DNA of 64,000 nt, taken from DASZHJ01 sp035581425. GTDB lineage: Bacteria; Pseudomonadota; Alphaproteobacteria; ATCC43930; CGMCC-115725. The stretch is taken from NCBI GenBank assembly GCA_035581425.1, contig DATJVP010000060.1:1-64000 (forward strand), read 5' to 3'. The translations under genes and the position numbers were made by a program. The notes under the pieces were generated by a model. That model saw only the letters and a list, made by a program, of their open reading frames with translations. It did not search any database and was not told the origin of the DNA. Each line of letters starts with the position of its first letter. The stretch's first letter is position 1. Shown here one piece after another: positions 16,875-25,491 of this stretch.

Positions 16875-17942
16875 TTAATCCGCGAACTCCGCGGGCTCGC
16901 CTTCGGCGATCCACTCGCGGAGCAGCGTATAGGCGACGGCGAGGATGGTCGGGCCGATGAAGAGGCCGATGAGGCCGAAGGCGAGCAGTCCGCCGATGAC
17001 GCCGACGAGGATCAGCAGCAGCGGCAGGTCCGCGCCTTTGCGAATGAGGATCGGGCGCAGCACGTTGTCGAGGGTGAGGGCTACGAGCGTGAACACCAGG
17101 AGGACGCTTCCCCAGACAGGGCTTTGGGTCGAGAACATCCATATGAGCGCGGGGATCATGACCGGCCCGGGACCGATCTGCGCGATGCAGAGCATGAAGG
17201 TGACGGCGGTCAGAATAGACGCAAACGGGACGCTCGTGATCGCGAGGCCGATGCCGCTCACCGCGGTCTGCACCAGCGCGGTCAGGACCACGCCGAGCGC
17301 CACGCCGCGGATCGCTTGCGCCGCGAGCCTGAGCGAACCCTCGCCGCGCTCGCCGGCGAGACGGCGGCCGAACCGAATGGCGGCGGCGGCGGCGGCCTCG
17401 CCGCGCGCGTAAAGGATCGCGGCGAAGGCGACCGTGAGCAGGAACTGCACCAGGACGAGGCCGAAGCTGCCGAGCGTCGAGAGCAGCTCGCGCGTCAGCG
17501 GGCCAGCATAGGGCTGCGCCTTGAGCAGCAGCTCGTGGATGCCGGTACTGCCGATCTCGTCCCAGAATTGCATGATGCGGTCGCCGGCCAAGGGGATGTC
17601 GGCGATCCAGGGCGGCGGTGGCGGGACGTCCATGCTCGAGAGGCGGTCGGCCCAGTCTGCGATCCGACTGGCATTACCGACGATGACGCCGATCGCCGCC
17701 GCGAAGGGAAGGAAGAACAGCAGCAGCAGCCCCAGCGTCATCGTGAGTACCGCGAGCGACCGTCGACCCCAGAGCCAGCCCTGCAGTCGGGTCATGATCG
17801 GCCATGTCGCGATCACGACCGTAACGGCCCAGATGCCCGCCGGCAGGAAGGGGCTCAATATCCAGAGCGAGCTGAGGATCAACGCCGCGAGGAAGAGAAT
17901 CGCGAGCACGATCCGAGCGAGGTCGACCCGTCTTTGCGCCAT
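16875..17942 (-). CDS. AI-2E family transporter (putative permease)
   Basis: 355 aa integral membrane protein with about eight helices: a pair near residues 10-50, one near 60-90, then a long soluble stretch and a C-terminal helical cluster. The family marks are the P-rich turn PPPPPWIADIP in the loop, the IGPGPVMIPA segment and the LLAFGLIGLFIGP motif near residue 315. Members include AI-2 exporters and Na+/H+ antiporters, so the substrate is not assigned. Likely co-transcribed with the cyclase gene 15 nt downstream. Divergent from the SulP gene across 191 nt. Confidence 0.85.
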   Translation of the reverse strand: MAQRRVDLARIVLAILFLAALILSSLWILSPFLPAGIWAVTVVIATWPIMTRLQGWLWGRRSLAVLTMTLGLLLLFFLPFAAAIGVIVGNASRIADWADRLSSMDVPPPPPWIADIPLAGDRIMQFWDEIGSTGIHELLLKAQPYAGPLTRELLSTLGSFGLVLVQFLLTVAFAAILYARGEAAAAAAIRFGRRLAGERGEGSLRLAAQAIRGVALGVVLTALVQTAVSGIGLAITSVPFASILTAVTFMLCIAQIGPGPVMIPALIWMFSTQSPVWGSVLLVFTLVALTLDNVLRPILIRKGADLPLLLILVGVIGGLLAFGLIGLFIGPTILAVAYTLLREWIAEGEPAEFAD

Positions 17943-18133
17943 GGCAGCGATTCCCGCTTTCGTCCCGCCGCGATCAGATTACCGTCGCCCCATGAGATTT
18001 GGCGAGCCCTCGATGCGGGGCGGTTCCAGCCCTACAGTGAATGGGCGCCGCGCCTACCTCGCGCACCCGATGCTGCGGCAGGGAAAGTGCCTCATATAGA
18101 GGCGCGTCGATCGCGCCCTGCGAAGGAGAGACC

Positions 18134-19846
18134 ATGAACCCCATCGGCCGGCTCCACTCGCTCAAGGCCTGGATTCCTCTGCTGGGCTGGCTTCCAGCCA
18201 CGACGACCGCTTCGCTCGGCCTCGACTTCATCGCCGGCCTCTCTCTCGCGGCATTCGTGATTCCCGAATCGATCGCCTATGCGACGCTCGCGGGAGTGAC
18301 GCCGGTCTCCGGTCTTTATTGCTATCTCGTCGCGGGCGTCGCTTATGCGGCGTTCGGGACGAGCCGACAGGTCGCGGTCGGACCGACCTCCTCGCTTGCC
18401 GTGGTCGTCGCCGCGAGCATCGCCGCGCTGGGCGGCGGCGATCCCGCCCGCGTCGCCGCGCTCGCCGCCGCGATCGCGCTCCTCGTAGGCATAATGAGCA
18501 TCGTAGGGCGGTTCCTCCGCCTCGCGACGGTCGCCTATTTCATCTCGGACACGATGCTCTTCGGCTTCAAATCCGGGGCCGCGCTCTACATCGCCTCGAC
18601 CCAGCTCCCGAAGCTCTTCGGACTGCATGGCGGCTCCGGAAACTTCTTCGAGCGCGTCTGGTACGTGGTGCACTCGCTCCCGCAGACGCATGTGCCGACA
18701 CTTCTCGTCGGCGTGACCGCAGTCGCGCTCTTCCTCTGGCTCGAGCACCGATTCCCAGGACGTCCCACGACACTGATCGTCGTTGCGCTCTCGATCGTGG
18801 TGACCAAGGTCTTCGACCTCTCCGGCGCGGGTGTCGCCGTGGTGGGCGAGCTTCCGAGCGGACTCCCCGCGCTCAGCCTGCCCGATCTCCATCTCGGCGA
18901 TCTCAACGCGCTGCTGCCGACCGCCTTTGCCTGTCTCGTCCTCGCCTATGCCGAGGGCATCTCCACCGCCCGGAGCTTCGCGCAAAAGCACGGTTACGAG
19001 ATCGATCCCGACCAGGAGCTCACGGCCCTCGGCGTCGCCAACGTTGCGGCAGGACTCGCGCAGGGCTTCCCGGTTGCCGGCGGCATGTCGCAGAGCGCCG
19101 TCAACGACATGGGCGGCGCATCGAGTCCGGCGGCCCTCCTCGTGACCTCGCTCGCGGTGGCGCTGACCCTTCTCTTTCTGGCGGGCTTCTTTCACGACCT
19201 GCCGGAGCCCGTGCTCGGCGCGATCGTACTGATGGCGGCGAAGCATCTTGTGCGGATCGAGGATCTCCGCAATCTGCGCAAGGTCTCGCGCGGTGAGTAC
19301 GGAATCGCGCTCCTCGCGTTCGTGGGCGTGCTCTGCTTCGGAATTCTCGACGGCATCCTGCTCGCAGCGGTGGGCTCGCTCGTGCGCCTCATCGCCATCG
19401 TCTCGCGCCCACCGATCGCCGTGCTCGGCCGCGATCCCGCGACCGGCCTCTTCTTCAACCGCGCGCTCCGCCCGGGCCTCACGGATGCTCCCGGCGTCCT
19501 CGTGCTGCGGGTGCCGGAGCGCATGATCTATTTCAACGCCGACCACATTCGCCGCGCGATCCTCGAGCTCGTCGACGGGAGTACGCAGAGACTATTGGCC
19601 GTGATCCTCGATTTCTCCGTAGTCTCTGCGATCGACGTGACCGCGGGCTCAAGCCTGCGCTCGCTGGCGCGCGCGCTCCGCCTCCGCGGCGTCGTCCTTG
19701 CGCTAGCGGGCTTGCGCGACGAGCTCGTCCAGAGGCTGCGCGCCGTCGGCGCGGAGGAGGAGTTGGGTCAGCTCGAGGCGCATCGCACGATCGAGGCGTG
19801 CCTCGAAGCACTTCCCACGCCCACACAGAAATTCCATAGCGCCTAG
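18134..19846 (+). CDS. SulP family anion transporter with STAS domain
   Basis: 570 aa inner-membrane transporter. The N-terminal transport domain (residues about 10-420) begins with the SulP signature region DFIAGLSLAAFVIPESIAYA and contains the GTSRQVAVGPTSSLAVVV segment. The C-terminal STAS domain (about 440-560) shows the LDFSVVSAIDVTA strand-helix. Substrates of bacterial SulP proteins include sulfate, bicarbonate and dicarboxylates; none can be chosen here. The ATG at 18134 is preferred because GAAGGAGAG lies just upstream. Divergent from the AI-2E gene. Confidence 0.9.
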   Translation: MNPIGRLHSLKAWIPLLGWLPATTTASLGLDFIAGLSLAAFVIPESIAYATLAGVTPVSGLYCYLVAGVAYAAFGTSRQVAVGPTSSLAVVVAASIAALGGGDPARVAALAAAIALLVGIMSIVGRFLRLATVAYFISDTMLFGFKSGAALYIASTQLPKLFGLHGGSGNFFERVWYVVHSLPQTHVPTLLVGVTAVALFLWLEHRFPGRPTTLIVVALSIVVTKVFDLSGAGVAVVGELPSGLPALSLPDLHLGDLNALLPTAFACLVLAYAEGISTARSFAQKHGYEIDPDQELTALGVANVAAGLAQGFPVAGGMSQSAVNDMGGASSPAALLVTSLAVALTLLFLAGFFHDLPEPVLGAIVLMAAKHLVRIEDLRNLRKVSRGEYGIALLAFVGVLCFGILDGILLAAVGSLVRLIAIVSRPPIAVLGRDPATGLFFNRALRPGLTDAPGVLVLRVPERMIYFNADHIRRAILELVDGSTQRLLAVILDFSVVSAIDVTAGSSLRSLARALRLRGVVLALAGLRDELVQRLRAVGAEEELGQLEAHRTIEACLEALPTPTQKFHSA

Positions 19847-19942
19847 GGGAATCGCCCGACGGAATGTGCTCGCCCTCGGCGGCAGCTGAGGACCCGAGGA
19901 CCGGACTCCTGTCCGGGAACGAGGGTCGCATGCGCCAGTCGC

Positions 19943-20134
19943 GACGGATATCTCGACAAGTCCGGGGGCTTCGAGATCGGCTCGGGACCGAGCTTCGTCG
20001 CGGTCGATTCCGGCATGGCCAAGAAATACTCCTCCTCGACCCTCACCAAGGACATCTACGCCTTCATCTTCGGGCAGCGCGGCCTGATGGGCGGGTTTGG
20101 ACTCGAGGGCTCGAAGATCACCAGGATCAAATAA
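19943..20134 (+). pseudogene. C-terminal fragment of a SYLF-domain (YSC84-type) lipid-binding protein
   Basis: An open frame with no suitable start reads GYLDKSGGFEIGSGPSF, then VDSGMAKK, DIYAFIFGQRGLMGGFGLEG and SKITRIK before TAA at 20132-20134. This is the conserved C-terminal end of SYLF/DUF500 proteins, which are about three times longer. The upstream in-frame sequence shows no SYLF resemblance and reaches the SulP gene within 100 nt, so the N-terminal two thirds have been lost. It is convergent with the response regulator gene. Confidence 0.65.
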
Positions 20135-20162
20135 CGCGGCGCGCCGACGGGGCGCGGCGCCT

Positions 20163-20816
20163 TCAGGCGTCGATGATCTTGTTCCGCACGGCGTAGCGGA
20201 CAAGCTCGGCGATCGACTTGATGTCCAGCTTGCGCATGATGGCCGCGCGGTGGGTCTGCACCGTCGTAACGCTCAATCCGAGTGCGGACGAGATCGTCTT
20301 GTTGTTCTTGCCTTCTGCCAATTGCTGGAGGATCTCGCGCTCGCGCGGGGTCAGCGCCTCCCGCTCGAGCGTGCCGGAGCCGCCCCCCTTTGCATCCCCG
20401 GCGACAGCGTCGAGCATGATCTGAGAGACCGCGGGCGCGAAGAAGGGCTTGTGTTGCGCGAGCGCCTCGATTGCGTGCGCCAGATGCGCCATCGCGTCCG
20501 ACTTCAGGAGATATCCGCGCGCGCCCGCCGCGATCACCTGCGAGACGAGATCCTCGGTCTCGTGCATGGTGAAGGCCAGCACCTCCGCCTTTGGCAGGAG
20601 CTTTCGGATCTGGCGCGTCGCCTCGAGCCCATTGAGCTCGGGCATGCTGAGATCGAGCACGACGACGTCCGGGCGCAGGCTCTTGGCGAGCTCAACGGCC
20701 TCGCGTCCGTTGCGCGCCTCGCCGCAGAGCTGCCAGTCCGAGTGTTGGGAGATGAGGCCGCGGAGCGCCTCGCGGATCACCGCGTGATCGTCGGCGATGA
20801 GGATGCGGACCGTCAC
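20163..20816 (-). CDS. NarL/FixJ family response regulator (copy 1)
   Basis: 217 aa. An N-terminal receiver domain (residues 1-120) has the acidic pair D9-D10 (IADDH), phospho-acceptor D55 in VVVLDLSMP, the Thr in FTMHE and Lys in YLLKSD. A C-terminal LuxR-type helix-turn-helix (about 150-212) contains LTPREREILQQLAEG and VQTHRAAIMRKL. Transcribed after a close paralogue (20821-21465) with 4 nt between them. The likely partner is the HisKA_3 kinase encoded divergently at 21962. Confidence 0.93.
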   Translation of the reverse strand: MTVRILIADDHAVIREALRGLISQHSDWQLCGEARNGREAVELAKSLRPDVVVLDLSMPELNGLEATRQIRKLLPKAEVLAFTMHETEDLVSQVIAAGARGYLLKSDAMAHLAHAIEALAQHKPFFAPAVSQIMLDAVAGDAKGGGSGTLEREALTPREREILQQLAEGKNNKTISSALGLSVTTVQTHRAAIMRKLDIKSIAELVRYAVRNKIIDA

Positions 20817-20820
20817 GGAC

Positions 20821-21465
20821 TCAAGGGGAGATGATCTTGTTGCGAACGGCGTAATGCACGAGCTCCACCACGGAACTCACGCCGAGCTTGCGCATGATCG
20901 TGGCGCGATGCGTCTCCACGGTCTTGACGCTGATCCCGAGCTTTGTTGCGACCTCTTTGTTGCTTCTGCTCTCCGCCAAAAGCTGGATGATCTCGCGCTC
21001 GCGCCCCGAGAGGAGCGAGGCCGGCGCCTTGCCGCCGTCGTCGGGTATCGTCTTGAGAAAGGCTTCTCTCAACGCCTCGGAAACCTTGGGCGTGAAGTAG
21101 GGCTTGTGCTCCGCGAGCGATTCGAGAGCAGCATAGACTTGGGTCGTCGGATCGGATTTGAGCAGGTAGCCGCGCGCGCCGGCGCCGATCAGCGCGCGGA
21201 TCAGCTCCTCTCCCTCATGCATGGTGAAGACCAGGACCTCCGTCGCCGGATGCGCCTTGCGCAGGCGGCGGGTGACCTCGACGCTGTCCGTTGCGGGCAT
21301 GCTCACATCGAGGACGACCACGTCGGGGGCGAGCTCTGCCGCGAGGCGCTCGACCTCCGCACCGCTCGCGGCCTCGCCGCACACTGCCCAGCCGCCGCGG
21401 CGCTCGATCATCTGGCGCAGGCCGCGCCGAATTACCTCGTGATCATCCCCAATCAATACGCGCAC
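20821..21465 (-). CDS. NarL/FixJ family response regulator (copy 2)
   Basis: 214 aa from a GTG at 21465 (VRVLIGDDHE), chosen by alignment with the adjacent paralogue and a G-rich sequence (GGGGCAGGGG) upstream; the open frame continues 80 codons further but without similarity. The receiver has D7-D8, D53 in VVVLDVSMP and Lys in YLLKSD. The LuxR-type DNA-binding domain has LSGREREIIQLLAES and VETHRATIMRKL. Highly similar to the downstream gene, pointing to tandem duplication. First gene of the leftward unit. Confidence 0.9.
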   Translation of the reverse strand: MRVLIGDDHEVIRRGLRQMIERRGGWAVCGEAASGAEVERLAAELAPDVVVLDVSMPATDSVEVTRRLRKAHPATEVLVFTMHEGEELIRALIGAGARGYLLKSDPTTQVYAALESLAEHKPYFTPKVSEALREAFLKTIPDDGGKAPASLLSGREREIIQLLAESRSNKEVATKLGISVKTVETHRATIMRKLGVSSVVELVHYAVRNKIISP

Positions 21466-21721
21466 GTTGCGCCCCTGCCCCACTTCGAGCTTGGCAATCG
21501 TCGATGCCCATGCGTGGCTCACCTCGAACCCTCCATCGAAGCCTCGGTTCAGCCGCGCGGGCGTATTCAGCCTACGAAACTGCCGCCGGCCATCTCTATC
21601 CCGGCGAATCCCTATTAGGGCCACTGCGGCGATGGACTGCGGCGGCGTTCGCTCTCGCCCTCGCGTCAAAGTGCAGCACCGGCGCGAGCAGTCGCCAACG
21701 GCCACTCGCCGCGCGCGGATA

Positions 21722-21735
21722 TTGATCTACATCAT
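21722..21735. promoter_or_regulatory. FNR/FixK-like palindrome between sensor kinase and response regulator genes
   Basis: TTGATCTACATCAT matches TTGAT-N4-ATCAA at 9 of 10 specified bases. It lies in the 496-nt divergent region, 240 nt before the kinase start and 257 nt before the regulator start. No clear -10 sequence sits at the class II distance on either strand. NarL-type systems are often linked to oxygen or nitrate control, which makes the site plausible. Confidence 0.4.
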
Positions 21736-21961
21736 TTCACCGAGCGTGGGCTTGGGCGATTGAGGACCTGCTACCGAATTCGCAGGACATTGCTCGCCGT
21801 CCGTCACTCCCTCTGAGAGGGGGTGCTCGCCCGAAAGGGCCTGGAAGCGCGCGACAAATTTGCGCGCGCCAGCGGGCGACGGGATTTCGGAAGGGTCCGC
21901 CTCGCCGAAAGGCGGCCGCAGATCGAGACAACCGGTCGCGGGTGCGGGAACTGGGGGTAGG
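21736..21961 (+). other. Hairpin-rich leader or candidate non-coding RNA upstream of the sensor kinase
   Basis: Within the 496-nt divergent intergenic region (21466-21961) no protein gene is supported. This part holds a series of short perfect inverted repeats: CCCTC-tga-GAGGG, GCCC-GAAA-GGGC (21829-21840), GCGCGC-N9-GCGCGC and CGCC-GAAA-GGCG. Two of the loops are GNRA-type tetraloops. I do not recognise a known riboswitch. In GC-rich DNA such hairpins can arise by chance, so the RNA role is only a possibility. Confidence 0.3.
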
Positions 21962-24052
21962 ATGGCGAAGTCGAGTGCCGCCTCGGTCGCGGCCGGGGTT
22001 CGATCGCTTCGGAGACTCGAGCGCCTGGCGGCGCCGGGCTCATCGATTCTGCGCCTGCGCCTCGTCCTCTTCGCGCTCGCTTGCATGGGCTTCGCGCTGC
22101 TGCTCGTCTCCGCCCATCTCCTCACCTCAGCCTGGAAGGATCAGCGCGAGATTGAGCAACGCGCGCAATCGATCGCGCGAGGCGCGGCCCAGTCCGTCGA
22201 CCAGGAGGTTGCGGCAGCGCGTGCGCTGCTGATCGGGCTCTCGGCTTCGCCCTATCTTGCTTCCGGCGATCTCGCGTCCTTCCATCGCGAGGCGAGCGCG
22301 GTCGCCGCGGACGCAAAGTTCCCGATCCTGCTCCTCGACTCTAACTATCGCGGCATCGAGAGCCATCTCGTGAGCACTTCCCGTCCCTTCGGCTCGGCCC
22401 CGCCGGAGGTTCCGATAGAGACCGAGAACACGCTCCGCGGGCTCGTCGAAGAGGTTCTGCGTACGCAGAAGCCGGCGGTGACGGAATCCGCTTTCGCTCC
22501 GGTCGCACGGGCGCAGTCCGTGGTAGTCGGCATCCCCGTCGCGCAGGGCGGGCGTGTCGGCTATGTCCTCGCCGCGGTGCTGCTGGGGCTCGGCGACGTG
22601 CCGGCCGCGGACCGGGCAGCGTTACCGACGGACTGGTTCACGGGGGTCATCGACCGCAAGGGCAAGCTTCTCTCCAGCCGCTTCCCCGGCGACAGCGCAG
22701 CGAGCCGTCCTGCCGTCGACGCGAAGCTGCTGAGCGCGATGACGCAAGGCTCGGGATTTCTCGACGCGGTGACCGAGCGCGGGAAGTTCGTGCGGGTGAG
22801 CTACACGCGCTCGCGCTCGACAGGATTGACAGCAGTGACGGCGGTTCCCTCCTCGGTGCTCGACGCGCCGGTCGCGCGCGCCTGGCTGCGGCTCGGCGGG
22901 GCTGCGGTAATGGCACTCATCTTCGCGGTCGCCTTCGGATTTGCGGCGGCTCCCAATTTCTCGCGTCCGATGCAAAGACAGATCGCAGAGACCGAGGAGC
23001 GCTTCGGCGCGGTGGCCGACACGCTTCCGAGCATCCTCTTCATTGGGCATGGCAACGGCGAGTGCGATTTCGTCAGCGAGCGCTTTTGCGACTTCACGGG
23101 CATCGCGCCGGGAAAGGCGGCAGGCCACGGCTGGATCGGCGCCCTTCACCCCGAGGATCGCGAGCGGATCCGGGCACTGCTCGCCGCGCCGGGCGAGGCC
23201 GACGCGATCGAGGAGGTGCAATATCGCCTCAGGGCGCGCGATGGCTCCTATCGCTGGTTCGCGAGCCGCTGGCGCACGATCCCGGATTCCGCCTCGAAGG
23301 CCGTGCGCTGGATCGGCATCGCGACCGACGTCGACGATTTGAAACAGGCTGAAGAGCGCCTCCGTCAGCTCTCGCTGCAGCTCATGAAAGCGCAGGACGC
23401 GGAGCGACGGCGCATTGCGCGCGAGATCCATGACACGACCGTGCAAAACCTGGCGGCGGCGGCGATCGAGATCGACCAAGTCCGCGCGGGCATCGTTCCC
23501 GCGGGAGCTTTGGCGAACCATGCGCTCGTCGAGGCTCGCCACCTCATCGTTCAATCCCTGCAGGAACTCAGGACGCTCTCCTATTTTTTCCACCCGCCGA
23601 TGCTCGACGAGCTCGGTCTCGCCTCCGCCGTGCGGTGGTACGCGCGCGGGCTCGAGAAGCGGGCCGGCCTCCGCGTCGAGGTCGAGGGTCCCGACCAGAT
23701 GCCGCGCTACCCCGAGGAAATCGAGGGTGCGCTCTTCCGGGTCGCGCAGGAGGCCTTGGCGAACGTGCACCGCCATTCCGGCAGCCGCGAGGCGCGCATC
23801 CGCTTCGATTGCGGCGTCGAGACGGTCGCCCTCGAGGTCAGCGACAGCGGCCGGGGCATTCCCGCGGAGCATCTCGAGGGAGCGGCGGAGGGCCCACTCG
23901 GCGTCGGCATCCCCGGCATGCGGCTGCGATTGCAGCAGATCGGCGGTCGCCTCGAGATCCAATCCGCCGCCTCCGGCACGACGGTCCGCGCAATCGCTCC
24001 CGCCATCCCCCAGTCGACGAAAACAGCGCCCGCAGCGAAATCCGCGGCCTAG
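21962..24052 (+). CDS. PAS-domain sensor histidine kinase (NarX/HisKA_3 type)
   Basis: 696 aa inner-membrane sensor kinase. TM1 spans about residues 30-52 and TM2 about 308-330, enclosing a periplasmic sensing region of about 250 aa that resembles a Cache-type fold. A PAS domain follows (about 340-465, with FVSERFCDFTGI and the C-terminal WIGIATDVDDLK). HisKA_3 has phospho-acceptor H490 in REIHDTTVQNL, and the HATPase domain shows EALANVHRHSG and DSGRGIP. The ATG at 21962 is preferred over an upstream in-frame start at 21860 because a GGGGTAGG element precedes it. Likely phosphorylates one or both divergent NarL-type regulators. Confidence 0.9.
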   Translation: MAKSSAASVAAGVRSLRRLERLAAPGSSILRLRLVLFALACMGFALLLVSAHLLTSAWKDQREIEQRAQSIARGAAQSVDQEVAAARALLIGLSASPYLASGDLASFHREASAVAADAKFPILLLDSNYRGIESHLVSTSRPFGSAPPEVPIETENTLRGLVEEVLRTQKPAVTESAFAPVARAQSVVVGIPVAQGGRVGYVLAAVLLGLGDVPAADRAALPTDWFTGVIDRKGKLLSSRFPGDSAASRPAVDAKLLSAMTQGSGFLDAVTERGKFVRVSYTRSRSTGLTAVTAVPSSVLDAPVARAWLRLGGAAVMALIFAVAFGFAAAPNFSRPMQRQIAETEERFGAVADTLPSILFIGHGNGECDFVSERFCDFTGIAPGKAAGHGWIGALHPEDRERIRALLAAPGEADAIEEVQYRLRARDGSYRWFASRWRTIPDSASKAVRWIGIATDVDDLKQAEERLRQLSLQLMKAQDAERRRIAREIHDTTVQNLAAAAIEIDQVRAGIVPAGALANHALVEARHLIVQSLQELRTLSYFFHPPMLDELGLASAVRWYARGLEKRAGLRVEVEGPDQMPRYPEEIEGALFRVAQEALANVHRHSGSREARIRFDCGVETVALEVSDSGRGIPAEHLEGAAEGPLGVGIPGMRLRLQQIGGRLEIQSAASGTTVRAIAPAIPQSTKTAPAAKSAA

Positions 24053-24271
24053 ACCGGCGCCGCTTGCGAATAAGCGCGTCTGTCATCCCGATCATGATTT
24101 GCGCGGCCCGCTCCTTTCGCCCTTCGATCTAGGAGGAGCGGTCGCCGCCATACCCGAAAGGCGCATCCTCGTGGAAATCGCGGGGAATACGCGCTTCTCC
24201 CGATGGTTCCGCCGCTCGCCCGCGCACTAGCATCGAAAGAGGCGCGTCATCGCCGGGAGGAACGCCAAGCA

Positions 24272-25414
24272 ATGCTCGAGCCCGCTGCAGAGAGCGTCGC
24301 CGTCCTGGCTGCCAGGCGGCGCCCGAGGTTTGGGGGCATCGGTCTCGGCGCAGCGCTCGCGCTCTTGGTCGGTGCCGGGCTCGCGCCCTCTGCGCAGGCG
24401 GGAGGTCAGGCGCGCGGCTGGTACATCGGGCCCGAAGGCGGATGGTCTGCGCTTGCGGATCCGAAATTCACGGACGCCGGCGCCAACCTCACCTTCACGC
24501 CCAAGGACGGCTTCATCGTCGGCGGTACCGTCGGCTACGATTTCGGCCGGGTGCGGATCGAGGGCGAGATCGTCTACCGCGACCACGGGATGCAGTCCGT
24601 TGGCTTCTCGAACCTGCCCGCGAGCGCCCAGTCGAACTACGGCATCCCTGCCTCGGGCTCGGCGCCGCTCGGCGGCGACATCAGCAGCATCGGCTTCATG
24701 GGAAATGTGATCTACGAGCTTTTCCCGCACTCGATGGTCACGCCTTACATCGGCGCCGGGATCGGCGGCGCCGACCTGCATCTGAATGACGTGCGGGTAC
24801 GGTCGGTTCCCTTCGCGAGCGGAGGAAGCCTGCAATTCGCCTATCAGGCAATCGCGGGCGTGAAGGTCGCGATCGGGGCGAATTGGTCCGCCAGCATCGA
24901 CTACCGCTATTTCGCGGCGACGGACGGGTCCTTCAGCGACGCGCTCGGCAATCGCTTCAAGCTGCCCTATGCAACCCAGAACGCCATGGCCGGCGTCGCC
25001 TATCATTTCGGCGCGCCGAAGGCGCCACCGCCTTCCACCGTACCCACTGCGGTCCCCGCCCCTCCGCCACCGCCGCTGCAGCCGCAGAAGGTCTTCCTGG
25101 TCTTCTTCGAGTTCGACCGCTCGAGCCTGACCGAGGACGGTGTCGGAATCGTCGCGGACGCCGCCGGAGCCTTCAAGGCCGGGCATGGCGCTCGGCTCAT
25201 GGTGACGGGCTACACGGATCTTGCGGGGTCGCAACAATACAACCTAGACCTTTCCAAGCGTCGCGCGGAGACCGTCCGTGCCGCGCTGATCCGGGATGGG
25301 GTGCCCGGCGAGGCCATTTCCGTGGCCTGGCGTGGCAAGCAGGACCCTCGGGTTCCGACCGCCGATGGCGTCCGCGAGCCCCGGAACCGGAGGGTTGAAA
25401 TAGTGATGCCTTGA
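24272..25414 (+). CDS. Outer-membrane beta-barrel protein with OmpA-like C-terminal domain
   Basis: 380 aa. A signal peptide (residues about 25-48, ending SAQA) leads to an N-terminal eight-stranded barrel-like region (about 50-250). A Pro-rich linker (APPPPPPLQ) follows, and then an OmpA/MotB peptidoglycan-binding domain (about 270-380) with FFEFDRSSLTEDG, VTGYTDLAG, LSKRRAETVRAAL and EPRNRRVEIV. It is expected to tether the outer membrane to peptidoglycan. The ATG at 24272 follows GGGAGGAA; an upstream frame from 24203 is less likely. 219 nt separate it from the kinase gene, with no feature recognised there. Confidence 0.88.
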   Translation: MLEPAAESVAVLAARRRPRFGGIGLGAALALLVGAGLAPSAQAGGQARGWYIGPEGGWSALADPKFTDAGANLTFTPKDGFIVGGTVGYDFGRVRIEGEIVYRDHGMQSVGFSNLPASAQSNYGIPASGSAPLGGDISSIGFMGNVIYELFPHSMVTPYIGAGIGGADLHLNDVRVRSVPFASGGSLQFAYQAIAGVKVAIGANWSASIDYRYFAATDGSFSDALGNRFKLPYATQNAMAGVAYHFGAPKAPPPSTVPTAVPAPPPPPLQPQKVFLVFFEFDRSSLTEDGVGIVADAAGAFKAGHGARLMVTGYTDLAGSQQYNLDLSKRRAETVRAALIRDGVPGEAISVAWRGKQDPRVPTADGVREPRNRRVEIVMP

Positions 25415-25491
25415 GACCGAGGCAGCAGACGAACTATTCTTGCCCGGTCCGGATCGCTTACATTGCCTCGGGTTCTCTGGGGGAGTTGCGG

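Noticed and set aside
15903..18137. A 744-codon plus-strand open frame antisense to the cyclase and AI-2E genes
   Set aside because: It has highly biased Arg/Asp/Glu/His composition without family motifs and mirrors two well-supported genes on the other strand. Long shadow frames are common in GC-rich DNA.
24053..24271. Stem CGCTCCT...AGGAGCG after the sensor kinase as a terminator
   Set aside because: The loop is long (about 17 nt), there is no U tract, and the arm overlaps purine-rich sequence likely to arise by chance.
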